A stretch of DNA of 43,682 nucleotides from Magnetococcales bacterium (GCA_015229005.1 JADGCL010000020.1:1-43682); one strand, 5' to 3'. Counted from the stretch's first letter, positions 1-8,855 are shown. The notes: generated from the sequence alone by a model not told the origin. Made by a program: numbers and translations.

Positions 1-236
1 ACCGTCAGGGGGATGAAGACCTGTTCGGCAGTACTGCGGACAACCGCCAGGATCGTGTCACGCTCTTCGTGGGAGGCAGTGATATCGAGAAAGGTCAATT
101 CGTCGGCGCCCTCTTCATCATACCGACGGGCAGCCTCGACCGGATCACCGGCATCCACCAACCCCTCGAACTGGATCCCCTTGACCACCCGTCCCCCCCG
201 GACGTCAAGACAGGGAATGATGCGTTTGGCCAACAT
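1..236 (-). CDS. hisF: Imidazole glycerol phosphate synthase cyclase subunit HisF (partial, N-terminal part)
   Basis: HisF is the cyclase half of imidazole glycerol phosphate synthase. It uses ammonia delivered by HisH to turn PRFAR into IGP and AICAR in histidine biosynthesis. Only about 78 N-terminal residues lie in the window; the gene continues past base 1. Reverse-strand translation from the ATG at 234-236 begins [20 protein letters not shown], the classic first strand of the HisF barrel with the catalytic Asp of CLDV, and continues through [32 protein letters not shown]-type ribosome site lies just upstream. It follows hisA by 39 bases on the same strand, so the two are very probably co-transcribed. 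Identification is from the family signature and is near certain. Confidence 0.96.
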   Translation of the reverse strand, partial: MLAKRIIPCLDVRGGRVVKGIQFEGLVDAGDPVEAARRYDEEGADELTFLDITASHEERDTILAVVRSTAEQVFIPLT

Positions 237-275
237 GGCGCTCTTCCTCCCTCCGACCGGCGGTCGTCCCCTCGA

Positions 276-1046
276 TCAATGCTCCCCCCGGGCCAATCTC
301 AAGGCCACGGCGAAATCGAGGCGACCGTCATAGATCGCCTTGCCGGTGATGATACCGCTCAGGCGGTTGCCGTTGGCCAGGGGACCGGCCTGCTCCCTGG
401 CAGCGACGATGTCCTGGGGACCGGAGACCCCACCGGAGACGATGACCGGAATGGTGATGCTCTCGGCAAGGGCCCGGGTCGCGGCAATGTTCGGCCCGGT
501 GAGGGCCCCATCCCGGTGGATGTCGGTGAAGATGATCTCCGCCACACCCGCATCCTCGAAACGCCTGGCCAGATCCACCGCCCGGATATCGGTCCGTTCG
601 GCCCAACCGGAGACGGCCACCAGACCATCCCGGGCATCGATCCCCACCGATACCCGCCCGGGAAAGAGACGACAAGCCTCCCTGACCAGATCGGGGTCAC
701 GACAGGCAACCGTCCCCAGGATCACCCGACGAATGCCCATCTCCAGGGTGGAGGCAACATCGTCCAGCGTCCGGATCCCTCCCCCAAGCTGCACCGGGAT
801 GGCAAGCGCCGCCAGGATGGCCCGGATCGCCGCGGAATTGACCCGGCGCCCGGCAAAGGCGCCGTTGAGATCAACCACATGCAGGCGCTCGGCCCCAAGC
901 CCCTGCCAACGCACCGCGACCGCGCCAGGATCATCGGAATAGACGGTGTCCCGCGCCATCTCCCCCTGGAAGAGGCGCACGCACCGACCATCCTTGAGAT
1001 CGATCGCGGGAATGACGAGAAACCGCTCTGGAGAGTCTGCTTCCAA
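276..1046 (-). CDS. hisA: Phosphoribosylformimino-5-aminoimidazole carboxamide ribotide isomerase HisA
   Basis: HisA catalyses the Amadori isomerisation of ProFAR to PRFAR, the step before HisF/HisH in histidine synthesis. The 256-residue protein has the usual family length and a (beta-alpha)8 fold. Visible signatures are [18 protein letters not shown] near the N-terminus with the catalytic Asp, QLGGGIR in the middle, [14 protein letters not shown] at about two thirds, and PVIVSGGV. The reading frame opens with TTG at 1044-1046; no ATG or GTG lies upstream before a stop, and GAGG sits 9 bases before the TTG, so I accept the TTG start. It lies 39 bases downstream of the Rieske-fusion gene and 39 bases upstream of hisF. 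hisH is not in the window and may lie elsewhere. Confidence 0.96.
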   Translation of the reverse strand: MEADSPERFLVIPAIDLKDGRCVRLFQGEMARDTVYSDDPGAVAVRWQGLGAERLHVVDLNGAFAGRRVNSAAIRAILAALAIPVQLGGGIRTLDDVASTLEMGIRRVILGTVACRDPDLVREACRLFPGRVSVGIDARDGLVAVSGWAERTDIRAVDLARRFEDAGVAEIIFTDIHRDGALTGPNIAATRALAESITIPVIVSGGVSGPQDIVAAREQAGPLANGNRLSGIITGKAIYDGRLDFAVALRLARGEH

Positions 1047-1085
1047 GATCCCTTACCTCACGAACTGACGCGCCAATCCCGCTGT

Positions 1086-1727
1086 TCAGGCGGTGAGCAC
1101 CACCCGACCTTCTCTGACCTCGGCCGGAACCAGCACCATCCCGGGTTTGCCTTCGGCATCCGGGCCAAGGCATCGACCGCTGGCCAGGTCGAAGACCCAG
1201 TTGTGAACCCGGCACTCGACCCGATCACCGTGGTCCACCCCCTTGCAGAGGGTCGCCTTGGAGTGAGGACACCTGGCCAGATAGACCCGTACTGTCCGCT
1301 CACCCGTGCGAAAAACGATGAGATCGCCCTCGGGACGGTTGACACAATGCATCTTCCCCAAGGGAAACTCCTCGATCGGTCCCAGTTCCGGCGAAGAATG
1401 GAGCGGGGCAACAGCGTCTCCGGGAAGAGGGGGCAGCAATTCCAGATCGTTCAGGATGTCGATGGCGTCCAGGACCTTGTTGAGGCCGGCGGCGGGGAAG
1501 GCCATCAACACAGCGTCCATGATCTCCTCCCGACTGGCCCCGGCCTTGAGGGCCTTCGGGGCGTACTGACGGAGGCCGCGCTCGGTCCCAACGACCACCT
1601 TGGTCACGATCTGGATCAGATGGTAGCTCTTGGGGTCCAGAGCCTTGACGCTCTGTTTGTAAAACCCGAGAAGATGTGTAGCTGCCTCCGGGCGAACGCC
1701 GGCGAGATAGCGGAGAGCCTTGGACAT
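1086..1727 (-). CDS. AhpD/carboxymuconolactone decarboxylase-like domain fused to a Rieske [2Fe-2S] domain
   Basis: 213 residues in two parts. Residues 1-100 resemble the helical carboxymuconolactone decarboxylase/AhpD fold, ending in the typical ALKAGASREEIMDAV helix. Residues 115-213 form a Rieske-type ferredoxin domain with a complete cluster-binding set: C153-P-H155 and C172-R-V-H175, followed by NWVFDLASGRCLGP. In AhpD-type domains the helix before the GAS motif carries CxxC and a His. Here the equivalent positions read T48, G51 and Y55, so peroxidase-type thiol chemistry is unlikely. A small electron-transfer or iron-sulfur regulatory role is possible, but the substrate is unknown. It is the first gene of a minus-strand run with hisA and hisF, 39 bases before hisA. 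The start is the ATG at 1725-1727, with AAGGA about 10 bases upstream. Confidence 0.8.
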   Translation of the reverse strand: MSKALRYLAGVRPEAATHLLGFYKQSVKALDPKSYHLIQIVTKVVVGTERGLRQYAPKALKAGASREEIMDAVLMAFPAAGLNKVLDAIDILNDLELLPPLPGDAVAPLHSSPELGPIEEFPLGKMHCVNRPEGDLIVFRTGERTVRVYLARCPHSKATLCKGVDHGDRVECRVHNWVFDLASGRCLGPDAEGKPGMVLVPAEVREGRVVLTA

Positions 1728-1893
1728 GGGATCGATATCCTTGACGAGGAGAGGATTGGCGAAAGAAAACGGGATGGGCTGACGACCGGCGCCCGCCGGA
1801 AGAAGTGGACGATACCCACCCGCAGCGGGTGGATGCTACACCATCCGTCGCCGGAAGCAAACCTCGAATGCAGTCCGGGAAATGCAAGATTCC

Positions 1894-1921
1894 TTGACAA
1901 GGAGGAAAAAACCATTACCCT
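1894..1921 (+). promoter_or_regulatory. Possible sigma-70 promoter upstream of dnaG
   Basis: A perfect TTGACA (1894-1899) is followed after 16 bases by TACCCT (1916-1921), a weak -10. The same pair of hexamers occurs before the RND operon. It points towards dnaG, but about 310 bases of repeat-rich sequence lie between, so the assignment is tentative. Confidence 0.3.
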
Positions 1922-1929
1922 TCGCCGAT

Positions 1930-1963
1930 GGGGTTTAGATGGGGTTTACCCCGGGGTTTGGGG
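1930..1963 (+). other. Four G-tracts able to form a G-quadruplex
   Basis: Four runs of four G (1930-1933, 1941-1944, 1953-1956, 1960-1963) are separated by loops of 7, 8 and 3 bases, which fits the general G-quadruplex pattern on the plus strand. It lies in the gene-free stretch 1728-2233 between the divergent Rieske-fusion gene and dnaG. Whether it folds in vivo cannot be told from the sequence, and one C4 run in a loop could instead pair with a G-run. Confidence 0.4.
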
Positions 1964-2057
1964 CTCGGGTGTCAGTGGATTGTGTGCAGGTCGGTTTGGT
2001 CAGCGTGGTTTTCAGGTTGGTCGGGTCGACCGGGCCAGTCAGGCCGATCGGGCAGGT

Positions 2058-2147
2058 AGGTAGGTCGGGCAGGCAGGTCAGGCAGATAGGTAGGTCGGGC
2101 AGGCAGGTCGGGCAGATAGGTAGGTCGGGCAGGCAGGTCGGGCAGGC
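2058..2147 (+). repeat. Three tandem 30-bp G-rich repeats upstream of dnaG
   Basis: Units 2058-2087, 2088-2117 and 2118-2147 begin identically (AGGTAGGTCGGGCAGGCAGG) and differ at only a few bases, the third diverging at its end. Degenerate related sequence (GGTCGGGTCGACCGGGCCAG, GATCGGGCAGG) extends upstream to about 2015. They lie in the dnaG leader region, with no gene between them and dnaG. Several frames are open through the repeats only because the unit is a multiple of three bases; I see no sign that they are coding. Confidence 0.85.
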
Positions 2148-2233
2148 AAGTCGGTTGGCGCCGGGCCAGGTCCCGACCGGAGACCCAACTGGATTCGGGA
2201 TCTTTCTCCGCCGTCCGAGCGTACCGGGGATCC

Positions 2234-4084
2234 ATGGCACGTTTCACCGAAAGTTTCCTTGACGATGTGCGCACTCGCGTCGATCTCCTGGAACTGGTGG
2301 GTCGTTCCGTCGCTCTGAAGAAAAGCGGTAGCAACTGGACGGGGCTCTGCCCCTTTCACACCGAGAAGACGCCTTCCTTTTCGGTCAATCCCGAGAAGGG
2401 ATTTTTCAAGTGCTTCGGTTGCGGTGCTGGCGGGGATGTGTTTGCTTTCGTCATGCGCCGCCAAGGGTTGGCCTTCCACGAGGCAGTTTCCTCCCTGGCC
2501 GGTCAGGCCGGTCTGGAGATCCCTCGGGATCGTGACCCCCTGGCGGAGCAGCGGCGTCAGGTCAGGGATCGCATATTGGAGGTCAATTCCCGAGCGGAGC
2601 GCTATTTCAGGGACCGCTTGGCTGCGCCAGAGGGTCGCGCCGCCAGGGAATACCTCGACCAGCGCGGCCTTTCGACGGAGACCGTGGCCCGGTTTCATTT
2701 GGGCTACGCCCCCCCGGGGTGGCGCAACCTGCTGGACCATTTCGGCGGCGGCGACGCAGCGGCAACTCTGCTGCGCGAAGCCGGGCTGGTCCTGGCCAAG
2801 GAGGATAGCGGACGGCACTACGACCGATTCCGCGACCGGATCATTTTCCCCATCCATGATCGCCGCGGCTTGTGCCTGGGCTTCGGCGGTCGGGTCATGG
2901 GAGACGAGAAACCGAAGTATATCAACTCCCCGGAGACCCCCGTCTACCGGAAGGGCGAGGTCCTTTTTGGGCTTGATTTGGCCCTGGAGTCAATCCGGGA
3001 AGAGGGGTCGGTCATCGTAGTCGAGGGCTATCTCGACCTGATCGCCTTGGCCTCCCGGGGGGTTGGGCATGTGGTGGCTACCTTGGGGACTGCCCTGACC
3101 CATCGGCATCTGGCCATCCTCTGGCAGCACACCCCGGAGATTCGTTTCTGCTTCGACGGGGACCAGGCCGGGCAAAAAGCGGCCTGGCGGGCCATGGAGC
3201 TCGCCCTGGAATATCTGCGATCGGATCGGCGCGCCTTTTTCCTGTTTCTGCCCGGGAGCGCCGACCCGGACGATATCGTCCGTCTCGAGGGTGGAGATGC
3301 CTTCCGCCAACGAGTCCGGGATGCTTGGCCTTTGGCGGAGTTCCTGTTTCGCGGGGTTACCGCCGGCATCACCCTGGAAGGTCCCGACGGCAAGGCGGCT
3401 GCGGTCTCCAGAGCCCGCCCCCTGCTGCAGAAGGTGGGTGACCCCCTGCTCCGGGAATTGCACGCGGAGCACCTTGCCGGGCGACTGGGAGTCACCACCG
3501 GGCACCTGTTGGTCGATACGACCCCTGCCCCCGCCCCCTCCGGCGGGGAGTACCGTGCGGCACTTTCACGACCGGCGGCAGTGTCAAGACGGGCAGTGAC
3601 ACCAGTTGCACCACAGATTCCGCTGGGAGGAGCGGTCAGCGGGGGCTTCGACCAGGAGAGACACATCCTGCAAATGATCCTGCGCCACCCGCAACTGGTT
3701 GAGCAACACGAGGAGGCCCTCGGGAGGCAAAAGATCGAAGATCCCCTCCTCGCGGAACTTTTGACGGAACTCCTTGTCCTTGCCTCCACTGGGAGAGTAT
3801 CCGACACCGGGTGGCCGCTGACCGACCTGACCCTGCAGTCGCAGGAGGTTGCCCGGCATCTCTGCCTGGATGAGGTTCCGGAGTTCACCGACCCGGACCA
3901 GCAGCTTTCGGGTTGCCTGGAGAGTCGCCAAGCAGGCTCGGTTCAGGGAGAAATCGACCGGGCCATCACCCAGGAGACCGAAGGTGGTCAGGGAGGGGCC
4001 GGCTTTTGGGCGCGGTTCACCGCATTGCGGCGTGAAAAGGAATCCAGCCGCAATGCCAGACGCCACCACGAGGTCGCTCGTTGA
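2234..4084 (+). CDS. dnaG: DNA primase DnaG
   Basis: DnaG synthesises RNA primers for Okazaki fragments at the replication fork together with DnaB helicase. The 616-residue protein is a normal family length. Residues 35-66 hold the CHC2 zinc-binding module (C39, H42, C60, C63 in CPFHTEKTPSF and CFGCGAGGD). The central RNA-polymerase and Toprim region includes FGGRVMGDEKPKYINSPET, the metal-binding Glu264 in VVEGYLDL and the D308-G-D310 pair. The C-terminal third is the less conserved helicase-binding region, preceded by a Pro/Ala/Arg-rich linker around 430-460. The ATG at 2234 follows GGGGAT and gives the expected MARFTESFLDDVRTRVDLLE start. rpoD follows after 85 bases, the common dnaG-rpoD macromolecular synthesis arrangement; rpsU is not directly upstream. 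Confidence 0.97.
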   Translation: MARFTESFLDDVRTRVDLLELVGRSVALKKSGSNWTGLCPFHTEKTPSFSVNPEKGFFKCFGCGAGGDVFAFVMRRQGLAFHEAVSSLAGQAGLEIPRDRDPLAEQRRQVRDRILEVNSRAERYFRDRLAAPEGRAAREYLDQRGLSTETVARFHLGYAPPGWRNLLDHFGGGDAAATLLREAGLVLAKEDSGRHYDRFRDRIIFPIHDRRGLCLGFGGRVMGDEKPKYINSPETPVYRKGEVLFGLDLALESIREEGSVIVVEGYLDLIALASRGVGHVVATLGTALTHRHLAILWQHTPEIRFCFDGDQAGQKAAWRAMELALEYLRSDRRAFFLFLPGSADPDDIVRLEGGDAFRQRVRDAWPLAEFLFRGVTAGITLEGPDGKAAAVSRARPLLQKVGDPLLRELHAEHLAGRLGVTTGHLLVDTTPAPAPSGGEYRAALSRPAAVSRRAVTPVAPQIPLGGAVSGGFDQERHILQMILRHPQLVEQHEEALGRQKIEDPLLAELLTELLVLASTGRVSDTGWPLTDLTLQSQEVARHLCLDEVPEFTDPDQQLSGCLESRQAGSVQGEIDRAITQETEGGQGGAGFWARFTALRREKESSRNARRHHEVAR

Positions 4085-4169
4085 GATCACCCGTCGTGGG
4101 AATGCGGGCGGCGGGCGGAGCGAACGATTCCAGTTGGCATGATTCGGACACTGCGAACACGAGACCCGT

Positions 4170-6125
4170 ATGACTGATGACGTCAAAGCGAATCACATGC
4201 GCAACCTCATCGAGCGCGGCAAAGAGCGCGGCTTCCTGACCTTCGATGAGGTCAATGATGTTTTGCCTGCCAATGTCAACTCCGCCGAAGAGATCGAAGA
4301 CGTCGTCAGCGCCCTGGACGATATGGGCATCAATCTTGTGGACGAGTCGGAGAGTGAAGAGTCCTCGAAACCGGACAACCTCGGTGAAATGGACCTCAGC
4401 GATCCTCTCCTCGAGGAGGAGATCGACCTCGAGGGCAAGAGCGGCAGCTCCGAAAACGCCATCGACGACATCGACCTGGGCAAGACCGACGATCCCGTTC
4501 GCATGTACCTCCGGGAGATGGGTTCGGTCGATCTCCTTACCCGCGAGGGTGAGATCGTCATTGCCAAGCGAATCGAAGGGGGTCGCAACGAGGTGATCAG
4601 CGCCATTTGCGACGCGCCGATCACCTTCCAGGAGATCATCCGACTCTCCGAGAAATTGCGCAGCGGCGAGATCTCCTTGCGCGATGTCCTCGATATCGCC
4701 CCTCCACACGAACCCGGGGAAAAGGATGAACTCGACGGGGAAGAGGAGGAAGAGGAAGAGGAAGAGCCCCTCCTCGACTCCGACTCCGAAGACGCGGATG
4801 GGGGCGAAACAGAGGCGGCAGCGGTCGATGCAACAGGAGAACAGGGGTTAGGGGCGGTGGTCAAGGAAGATGCCAGGATGATGGAACTCCTGGAATCGAC
4901 CTTGCGGGATTTTGAGTTGATCGCCCTGGAAAGCACGGTGCTGCGTGAACTCATGAACGAGAAGGCCCTTGCTCGCCAGTCTGGCGAGGAGAGGGTCCTG
5001 GCAGAAGTTCAAAAGCGCTACGAAAAACAAAAAGAGAAGATCATTCAGCTGGTTGGTGCCGTCAAATTTTCGCAGAAACAACTGGATCGACTTGTCGACC
5101 GGCTCAAGGGCCAGATGGAGCGTGTCCGGGAATTGGAGAGCGAACTGCTCAAGATTTCCGAGTGGGCGGGGGTCCCCAAAAAAAGCTTCCTCAAGGAGTA
5201 CACCAACCACGAGGGACGAGCGGATTGGTTGGAGAAACTGCGCGGTCGCCAGGTCCGCTACTGGGATCGGTTCCTGGAGCGCGGCAATGAAATTTCCGAG
5301 CGGCAAAGCCGTCTGCATGCCATTGAAGAAGAGACCGGACAGTCAGTCACCGAGTTGAAGAACACCGCCCGAATGGTTCAGAACGGCGAGCGCAAGGCGA
5401 GCTTGGCAAAAAAGGAGATGGTGGAGGCCAACCTGCGTCTGGTCATCTCCATCGCCAAGAAATACACCAACCGTGGCCTGCAATTTCTCGATCTGATCCA
5501 GGAGGGCAACATCGGCCTCATGAAGGCAGTGGACAAATTCGAATGGCGCCGCGGGTATAAATTTTCGACCTACGCCACCTGGTGGATTCGACAAGCGATC
5601 ACCCGCTCGATTGCCGACCAGGCCCGGACGATCCGGATCCCTGTCCATATGATCGAAACGATCAATAAGCTCGTCCGGACAAGTCGGCAGATGTTGCAGG
5701 AGATGGGGCGTGAGCCGACTCCGGAGGAGATTGCGGTACGAATGGAGATGTCGCTCGACAAGGTGCGCAAGGTCCTGAAAATAGCCAAGGAACCGATCTC
5801 GCTGGAAACCCCGGTAGGTGACGAAGAGGATTCCCACCTGGGAGATTTCATCGAAGACAAGTCAATGCTCTCACCCTCAGAGTTGGCGATCATGTCCAAC
5901 CTTCGCGATACCACAGGGCGAGTCTTGAAAACCTTGACTGATCGGGAGGAGAACGTCCTGAGAATGCGCTTTGGCATCGGCTTGGCGACAGATCACACCC
6001 TGGAGGAGGTCGGAAAGCAGTTTCACGTCACCCGCGAGCGTATCCGTCAGATTGAGGCCAAGGCGCTGCGCAAGTTGCGTCACCCGACGCGATCGCGCAA
6101 GCTGCGGAGTTTTCTCGAGTCCTGA
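4170..6125 (+). CDS. rpoD: RNA polymerase primary sigma factor RpoD (sigma-70)
   Basis: The housekeeping sigma factor recruits core RNA polymerase to -35/-10 promoters. At 651 residues it matches long proteobacterial RpoD proteins. Seen in order: region 1.1 ([21 protein letters not shown]), region 1.2 ([20 protein letters not shown]), a non-conserved region with a very acidic tract around residues 190-215 (a run of Glu), regions 2.1-2.4 ([20 protein letters not shown], then [20 protein letters not shown]), region 3, and region 4.2 with the helix-turn-helix [20 protein letters not shown]. The start ATG at 4170 has only a weak GAG ahead of it; the 85-base gap from dnaG is consistent with co-transcription. 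Everything needed for recognising TTGACA/TATAAT promoters, such as those before the small RNAs at 17106-17882, is present. Confidence 0.98.
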   Translation: MTDDVKANHMRNLIERGKERGFLTFDEVNDVLPANVNSAEEIEDVVSALDDMGINLVDESESEESSKPDNLGEMDLSDPLLEEEIDLEGKSGSSENAIDDIDLGKTDDPVRMYLREMGSVDLLTREGEIVIAKRIEGGRNEVISAICDAPITFQEIIRLSEKLRSGEISLRDVLDIAPPHEPGEKDELDGEEEEEEEEEPLLDSDSEDADGGETEAAAVDATGEQGLGAVVKEDARMMELLESTLRDFELIALESTVLRELMNEKALARQSGEERVLAEVQKRYEKQKEKIIQLVGAVKFSQKQLDRLVDRLKGQMERVRELESELLKISEWAGVPKKSFLKEYTNHEGRADWLEKLRGRQVRYWDRFLERGNEISERQSRLHAIEEETGQSVTELKNTARMVQNGERKASLAKKEMVEANLRLVISIAKKYTNRGLQFLDLIQEGNIGLMKAVDKFEWRRGYKFSTYATWWIRQAITRSIADQARTIRIPVHMIETINKLVRTSRQMLQEMGREPTPEEIAVRMEMSLDKVRKVLKIAKEPISLETPVGDEEDSHLGDFIEDKSMLSPSELAIMSNLRDTTGRVLKTLTDREENVLRMRFGIGLATDHTLEEVGKQFHVTRERIRQIEAKALRKLRHPTRSRKLRSFLES

Positions 6126-6202
6126 CCTCGTGGCGGAATCGGGGACATCGCGATTCGGAGTCCAAAGAAGTCGAACCTCGTCGCGACAGCGGCTCCGGGT
6201 TC

Positions 6203-6278
6203 GGGCCCATAGCTCAGCGGTCAGAGCCGCCGGCTCATAACCGGTCGGTCCCAGGTTCGAATCCTGGTGGGCCTACCA
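6203..6278 (+). tRNA. tRNA with CAU anticodon (tRNA-Ile2 or elongator tRNA-Met)
   Basis: A complete 76-base cloverleaf with encoded CCA. The acceptor stem GGGCCCA pairs with TGGGCCT (G1-U72 wobble), the D arm is GCTC/GAGC, the anticodon loop is CTCATAA on a CCGG/CCGG stem, and the T arm is CCAGG-TTCGAAT-CCTGG. The anticodon is CAU. It is not the initiator: position 1-72 is paired and the three G-C pairs of the initiator anticodon stem are absent. The body resembles the tRNA-Ile2 type, whose C34 becomes lysidine through TilS, more than elongator Met, but sequence alone does not settle this. It lies 77 bases after rpoD on the same strand. Confidence 0.93.
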
Positions 6279-6458
6279 AATCAAAGTCCGGAAACATCCA
6301 ATTCTCGGCATATGGTGATGGAACGTAAGCGCCCATTTTTTCTCCAGGGTTCCATTGGGTTTTGATCAGGTTCACTCTTTCTGAATCCATTTTCAGAAGG
6401 GCAAACCATGGAAAAGACGCAAGGAGGGGGAAAATGACTGCCGCCAGGGCATTACGGT

Positions 6459-7913
6459 TCAGGTGCCACAAAATGTTTTGTACACTCGCTGCGCGGACTC
6501 GGGAAGCCGAGTGTAAGGCTCCAGCGAGGGCTGATCCTCATAAGGGTGGGCCAGCGCCGCAAGAAGATCATGGAGAGGAGTCAATTCCTCTGCCAAAACG
6601 GCGGCGTTGATCGCCTCCTCCACCTTGTGATTGCGGGGGATCACAGCAGGGTTAACGTCGAGCATATGGGCACGCCCCGCTTTCCGGCCGCCTGGGTTGG
6701 CCTCCAACCGCTGCAACCAGCGCCTTTGCCACGCCAGAAATGGCGCATCCCGGAACAGGGAATCATCCGGCAATGTCTCTGCCGCAAGGGAGCGAAATGT
6801 CCGAGTATAGTCGGCGGAGCGCTCCTCCATCCAATCCAGCAAATCCCCGATCAGACCTGCGTCCCCTGCCTCTTCTCCTGCCAATCCAAGTTTCGCCCGC
6901 ATCATCGAAAGCCATCGGGTTTGCAGCAAGCTGGCAAGGCCATCGATGGCTTCCTGGGCCATGCCGGCCGCCATGACGGGATCCGGGTGCAGCAGGGGAA
7001 GCAGGGATTCGGCGAAACGGGCGCAATTCCACTGCGTGATCCCCGGCTGATTGGCAAAAGCATAGCGGCCGGTTTGATCGATGGAACTGAAGACCGTTCC
7101 CCGCTGGAAGACATCCATGAAAGCGCAGGGGCCGAAGTCAATCGATTCGCCGGAGATCGCCATGTTGTCGGTGTTCATCACCCCATGGACGAAACCAACC
7201 CGCAGCCACTCGATCACCAGGGCCGCCTGCCGCTCCATTACCCCCGAGAGAAGGGCCATGGCGGCGTTTCCACCACGCGAGGACGGATAGTGCCGCTCAA
7301 GGGCGTAATCCACCAGTCGGTTCAGCACCCCGGTTTCTCTGCGCATGGCCAGATACTGGAAGGTCCCTACCCGCAAATGGCTGGAGGCCACCCGGGTGAG
7401 AATGGCCCCGGCAAGGGGCGTCCCTCGGAACACCCATTCCCCGGTGGTGACCACCGCCAAACTGCGAGTTGTGGGAATACCCAAAGCGTGCAACGCCTCG
7501 CTGATGATGTACTCGCGAAGCATCGGGCCCAGGGCTGCACGGCCATCGCCATTGCGGGAATAGGGGGTGCGACCGGACCCCTTGAATTGGATGTCGAAAC
7601 GTTTCCCATCCGGTGCCATCTGTTCACCAAGGACGATGGCCCGGCCATCCCCCAGCATGGTGAAGTGACCGAACTGATGTCCGGCATACGCCTGCGCCAG
7701 AGGATCGGCCCCCGTGGGAAGCCGGTTGCCGGCGAACAGTTCCGCCAATGCCTGGCTGCTCATGGAGGAAAAGTTCAGGCCCAGCCGTTGGCCCAGGGGC
7801 TCGTTGAGGATCACCAGTCGAGGGTCGCGAACCGGTGATGGCGCCAGACGTGTAAACAGAACCTCCGGTAACCGCGCGTAACTATTATCGAACGACCAAC
7901 CACATGGAATCAT
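6459..7913 (-). CDS. selO: Protein adenylyltransferase SelO (YdiU family pseudokinase)
   Basis: SelO proteins are kinase-fold enzymes that transfer AMP, not phosphate, to protein hydroxyl side chains, and are linked to the oxidative stress response. The 484 residues are a full-length family member. Signatures are an N-terminal FDNSYARLPE, AYAGHQFGHFTMLGDGRA, DIQFKGSGRTPYSRNGDGRA (nucleotide-binding region), MLREYIISEALHALGIPTTR, the catalytic-type MNTDNM followed by SIDFGPCAF, and the characteristic C-terminus YKTFCGT. In many relatives the penultimate-region Cys position is selenocysteine or Cys; here it is Cys, followed directly by a normal stop. The start is the ATG at 7911-7913. The gene stands alone on the minus strand; 6279-6458 after the tRNA holds only a short hairpin (TTCTGAA/TTCAGAA) and no convincing gene. 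Confidence 0.93.
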   Translation of the reverse strand: MIPCGWSFDNSYARLPEVLFTRLAPSPVRDPRLVILNEPLGQRLGLNFSSMSSQALAELFAGNRLPTGADPLAQAYAGHQFGHFTMLGDGRAIVLGEQMAPDGKRFDIQFKGSGRTPYSRNGDGRAALGPMLREYIISEALHALGIPTTRSLAVVTTGEWVFRGTPLAGAILTRVASSHLRVGTFQYLAMRRETGVLNRLVDYALERHYPSSRGGNAAMALLSGVMERQAALVIEWLRVGFVHGVMNTDNMAISGESIDFGPCAFMDVFQRGTVFSSIDQTGRYAFANQPGITQWNCARFAESLLPLLHPDPVMAAGMAQEAIDGLASLLQTRWLSMMRAKLGLAGEEAGDAGLIGDLLDWMEERSADYTRTFRSLAAETLPDDSLFRDAPFLAWQRRWLQRLEANPGGRKAGRAHMLDVNPAVIPRNHKVEEAINAAVLAEELTPLHDLLAALAHPYEDQPSLEPYTRLPESAQRVYKTFCGT

Positions 7914-8118
7914 GTCAGCTCGCGCTGCTACCGGAAAGAAGAGATATTTGGCAGTTCCAAGCCCTCAACCAACTTTTCTTTCTTCGACCTTACCTGTAAG
8001 CATCATGGTTCCACGAGTGATCGGAAAAATTCGCACCCCCCCTTGAATCGAAAAAAACTCTTCCCATCTCATTGCGCAAGGAGGCCGCCAACGCGGCTAA
8101 CAATATCCAGTCTCGTTA

Positions 8119-8270
8119 ACAGCCCGTCGATAACCGGGCTGCGCCGGCCAGGGATGGCCGACCAAATTCAACGGGACGGTGTAACCCATTGAATTTGGAA
8201 GGAAAGGAAAAACTTTCTATTGCCTTTCCGGGTTGAAAAGTCCATGAATGGACTTTTCAACAGGCTGCTT
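8119..8270 (-). repeat. Multi-hairpin intergenic repeat, copy A
   Basis: Part of a dispersed element, read on the minus strand. It contains a 14-bp perfect hairpin (8232-8245 with 8248-8261, loop of 2), a shorter GGAAAGG/CCTTTCC hairpin, a 13-bp hairpin with one mismatch (8163-8175 with 8185-8197), and CAGCCCG/CGGGCTG (8120-8126 with 8135-8141). The same hairpins in the same order occur at 22533-22685, and degenerate or partial ones at 11745-11893 and 14605-14685. It lies in the 560-base gap between the divergently transcribed selO and PilZ genes, so it is not a terminator for either. The rest of that gap, apart from the PilZ promoter, shows nothing I recognise. Confidence 0.85.
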
Positions 8271-8405
8271 TCCCTTCCTTCAGGGCTGGCTGCTCAATGT
8301 GAGCAATAATCCAAGCCATACAGCCGGAGGAAGGTACCCTGCGGTCTTTTTCGACGCTTGCAGTCCAAATGCGTGCGGCAGACGGAAACCGACCGCCTCG
8401 CGTGA

Positions 8406-8434
8406 TTGCCGACTGCCGGCAAAACAGCTACAAT
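8406..8434 (+). promoter_or_regulatory. Sigma-70-like promoter for the PilZ gene
   Basis: TTGCCG (8406-8411) and TACAAT (8429-8434) are separated by exactly 17 bases. Transcription would start near 8441, about 34 bases before the PilZ ATG. An in-frame mini-ORF ATG-GTG-ACC-ACA-TAG starts at 8448 in the leader, immediately before the PilZ ribosome site AGAGGA. Confidence 0.6.
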
Positions 8435-8474
8435 CAGGAGGCTCGGAATGGTGACCACATAGAGGATTGCCCCC

Positions 8475-8855
8475 ATGTCGCCCGATCTTCCCCCTGATCC
8501 TCCCAAGGGACCGAAGCCCCAAGACCTGCCACCCAGAGGAGAGAGACGCATCCCCTTTGAGACCCGGCTGGTCTTCGATGCCGAAAAGGGCTCCGTTCAC
8601 ACTGGTCTGACCAAGGACGTCAGCCTTAGCGGCGCCTTCCTGATCACCGATCACAGACCCGAGGGAGTCCTGGTCGGTGACGTGGGAGTGGCGACACTGA
8701 CACGCCATCGGGGGGGAAGGGAGTTCAGTATGTCCTTTCCTTGCGTCGTGGCCAGGGTCACAGCAACGGGACTGGGACTCGATTTCGAAAGCCCGGAAGA
8801 GGCAGAAGCAGATCCCGAAGAGGATGACGATCGGGAGGGGCTCTGCCCTATTTGA
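8475..8855 (+). CDS. PilZ domain protein
   Basis: A 126-residue cytoplasmic protein. PilZ domains bind the second messenger cyclic di-GMP and relay it to motility, polysaccharide or regulatory partners. Residues 20-107 show the family pattern: an arginine-rich entry (RGERRIPFETR), then DVSLSGAFL, which fits the D/N-x-S-x-x-G ligand motif, and a late GLGLDF strand. Both ends are Pro- or acid-rich tails. The ATG at 8475 has AGAGGA eight bases upstream and its own promoter. The last eight bases overlap the convergent kinase gene, so the two transcripts must meet tail to tail. No diguanylate cyclase is adjacent; the polysaccharide block at 21-27 kb is one possible target, but this is inference. 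Confidence 0.82.
   Translation: MSPDLPPDPPKGPKPQDLPPRGERRIPFETRLVFDAEKGSVHTGLTKDVSLSGAFLITDHRPEGVLVGDVGVATLTRHRGGREFSMSFPCVVARVTATGLGLDFESPEEAEADPEEDDDREGLCPI

Noticed and set aside
2058..2147. CRISPR array
   Set aside because: The 30-bp units are directly tandem with no spacers, and no cas genes are present.
1935..2334. Proline/leucine repeat proteins (LPDLPARPTY repeats) across the 30-bp repeats
   Set aside because: All frames through a 30-bp repeat stay open; no ribosome site and no known domain, so the repeats are treated as DNA repeats.
6235..6471. A 78-codon minus-strand frame across the tRNA ending in a PPGFEPGT-type sequence
   Set aside because: That peptide is the well-known translation of tRNA T-arm DNA read backwards; no independent coding evidence.
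6434..6610. Short plus-strand ORF with a strong AAGGAGGGGG ribosome-like site
   Set aside because: It is antisense to the conserved C-terminus of selO, has no recognisable content and would be fully explained by selO coding constraints.
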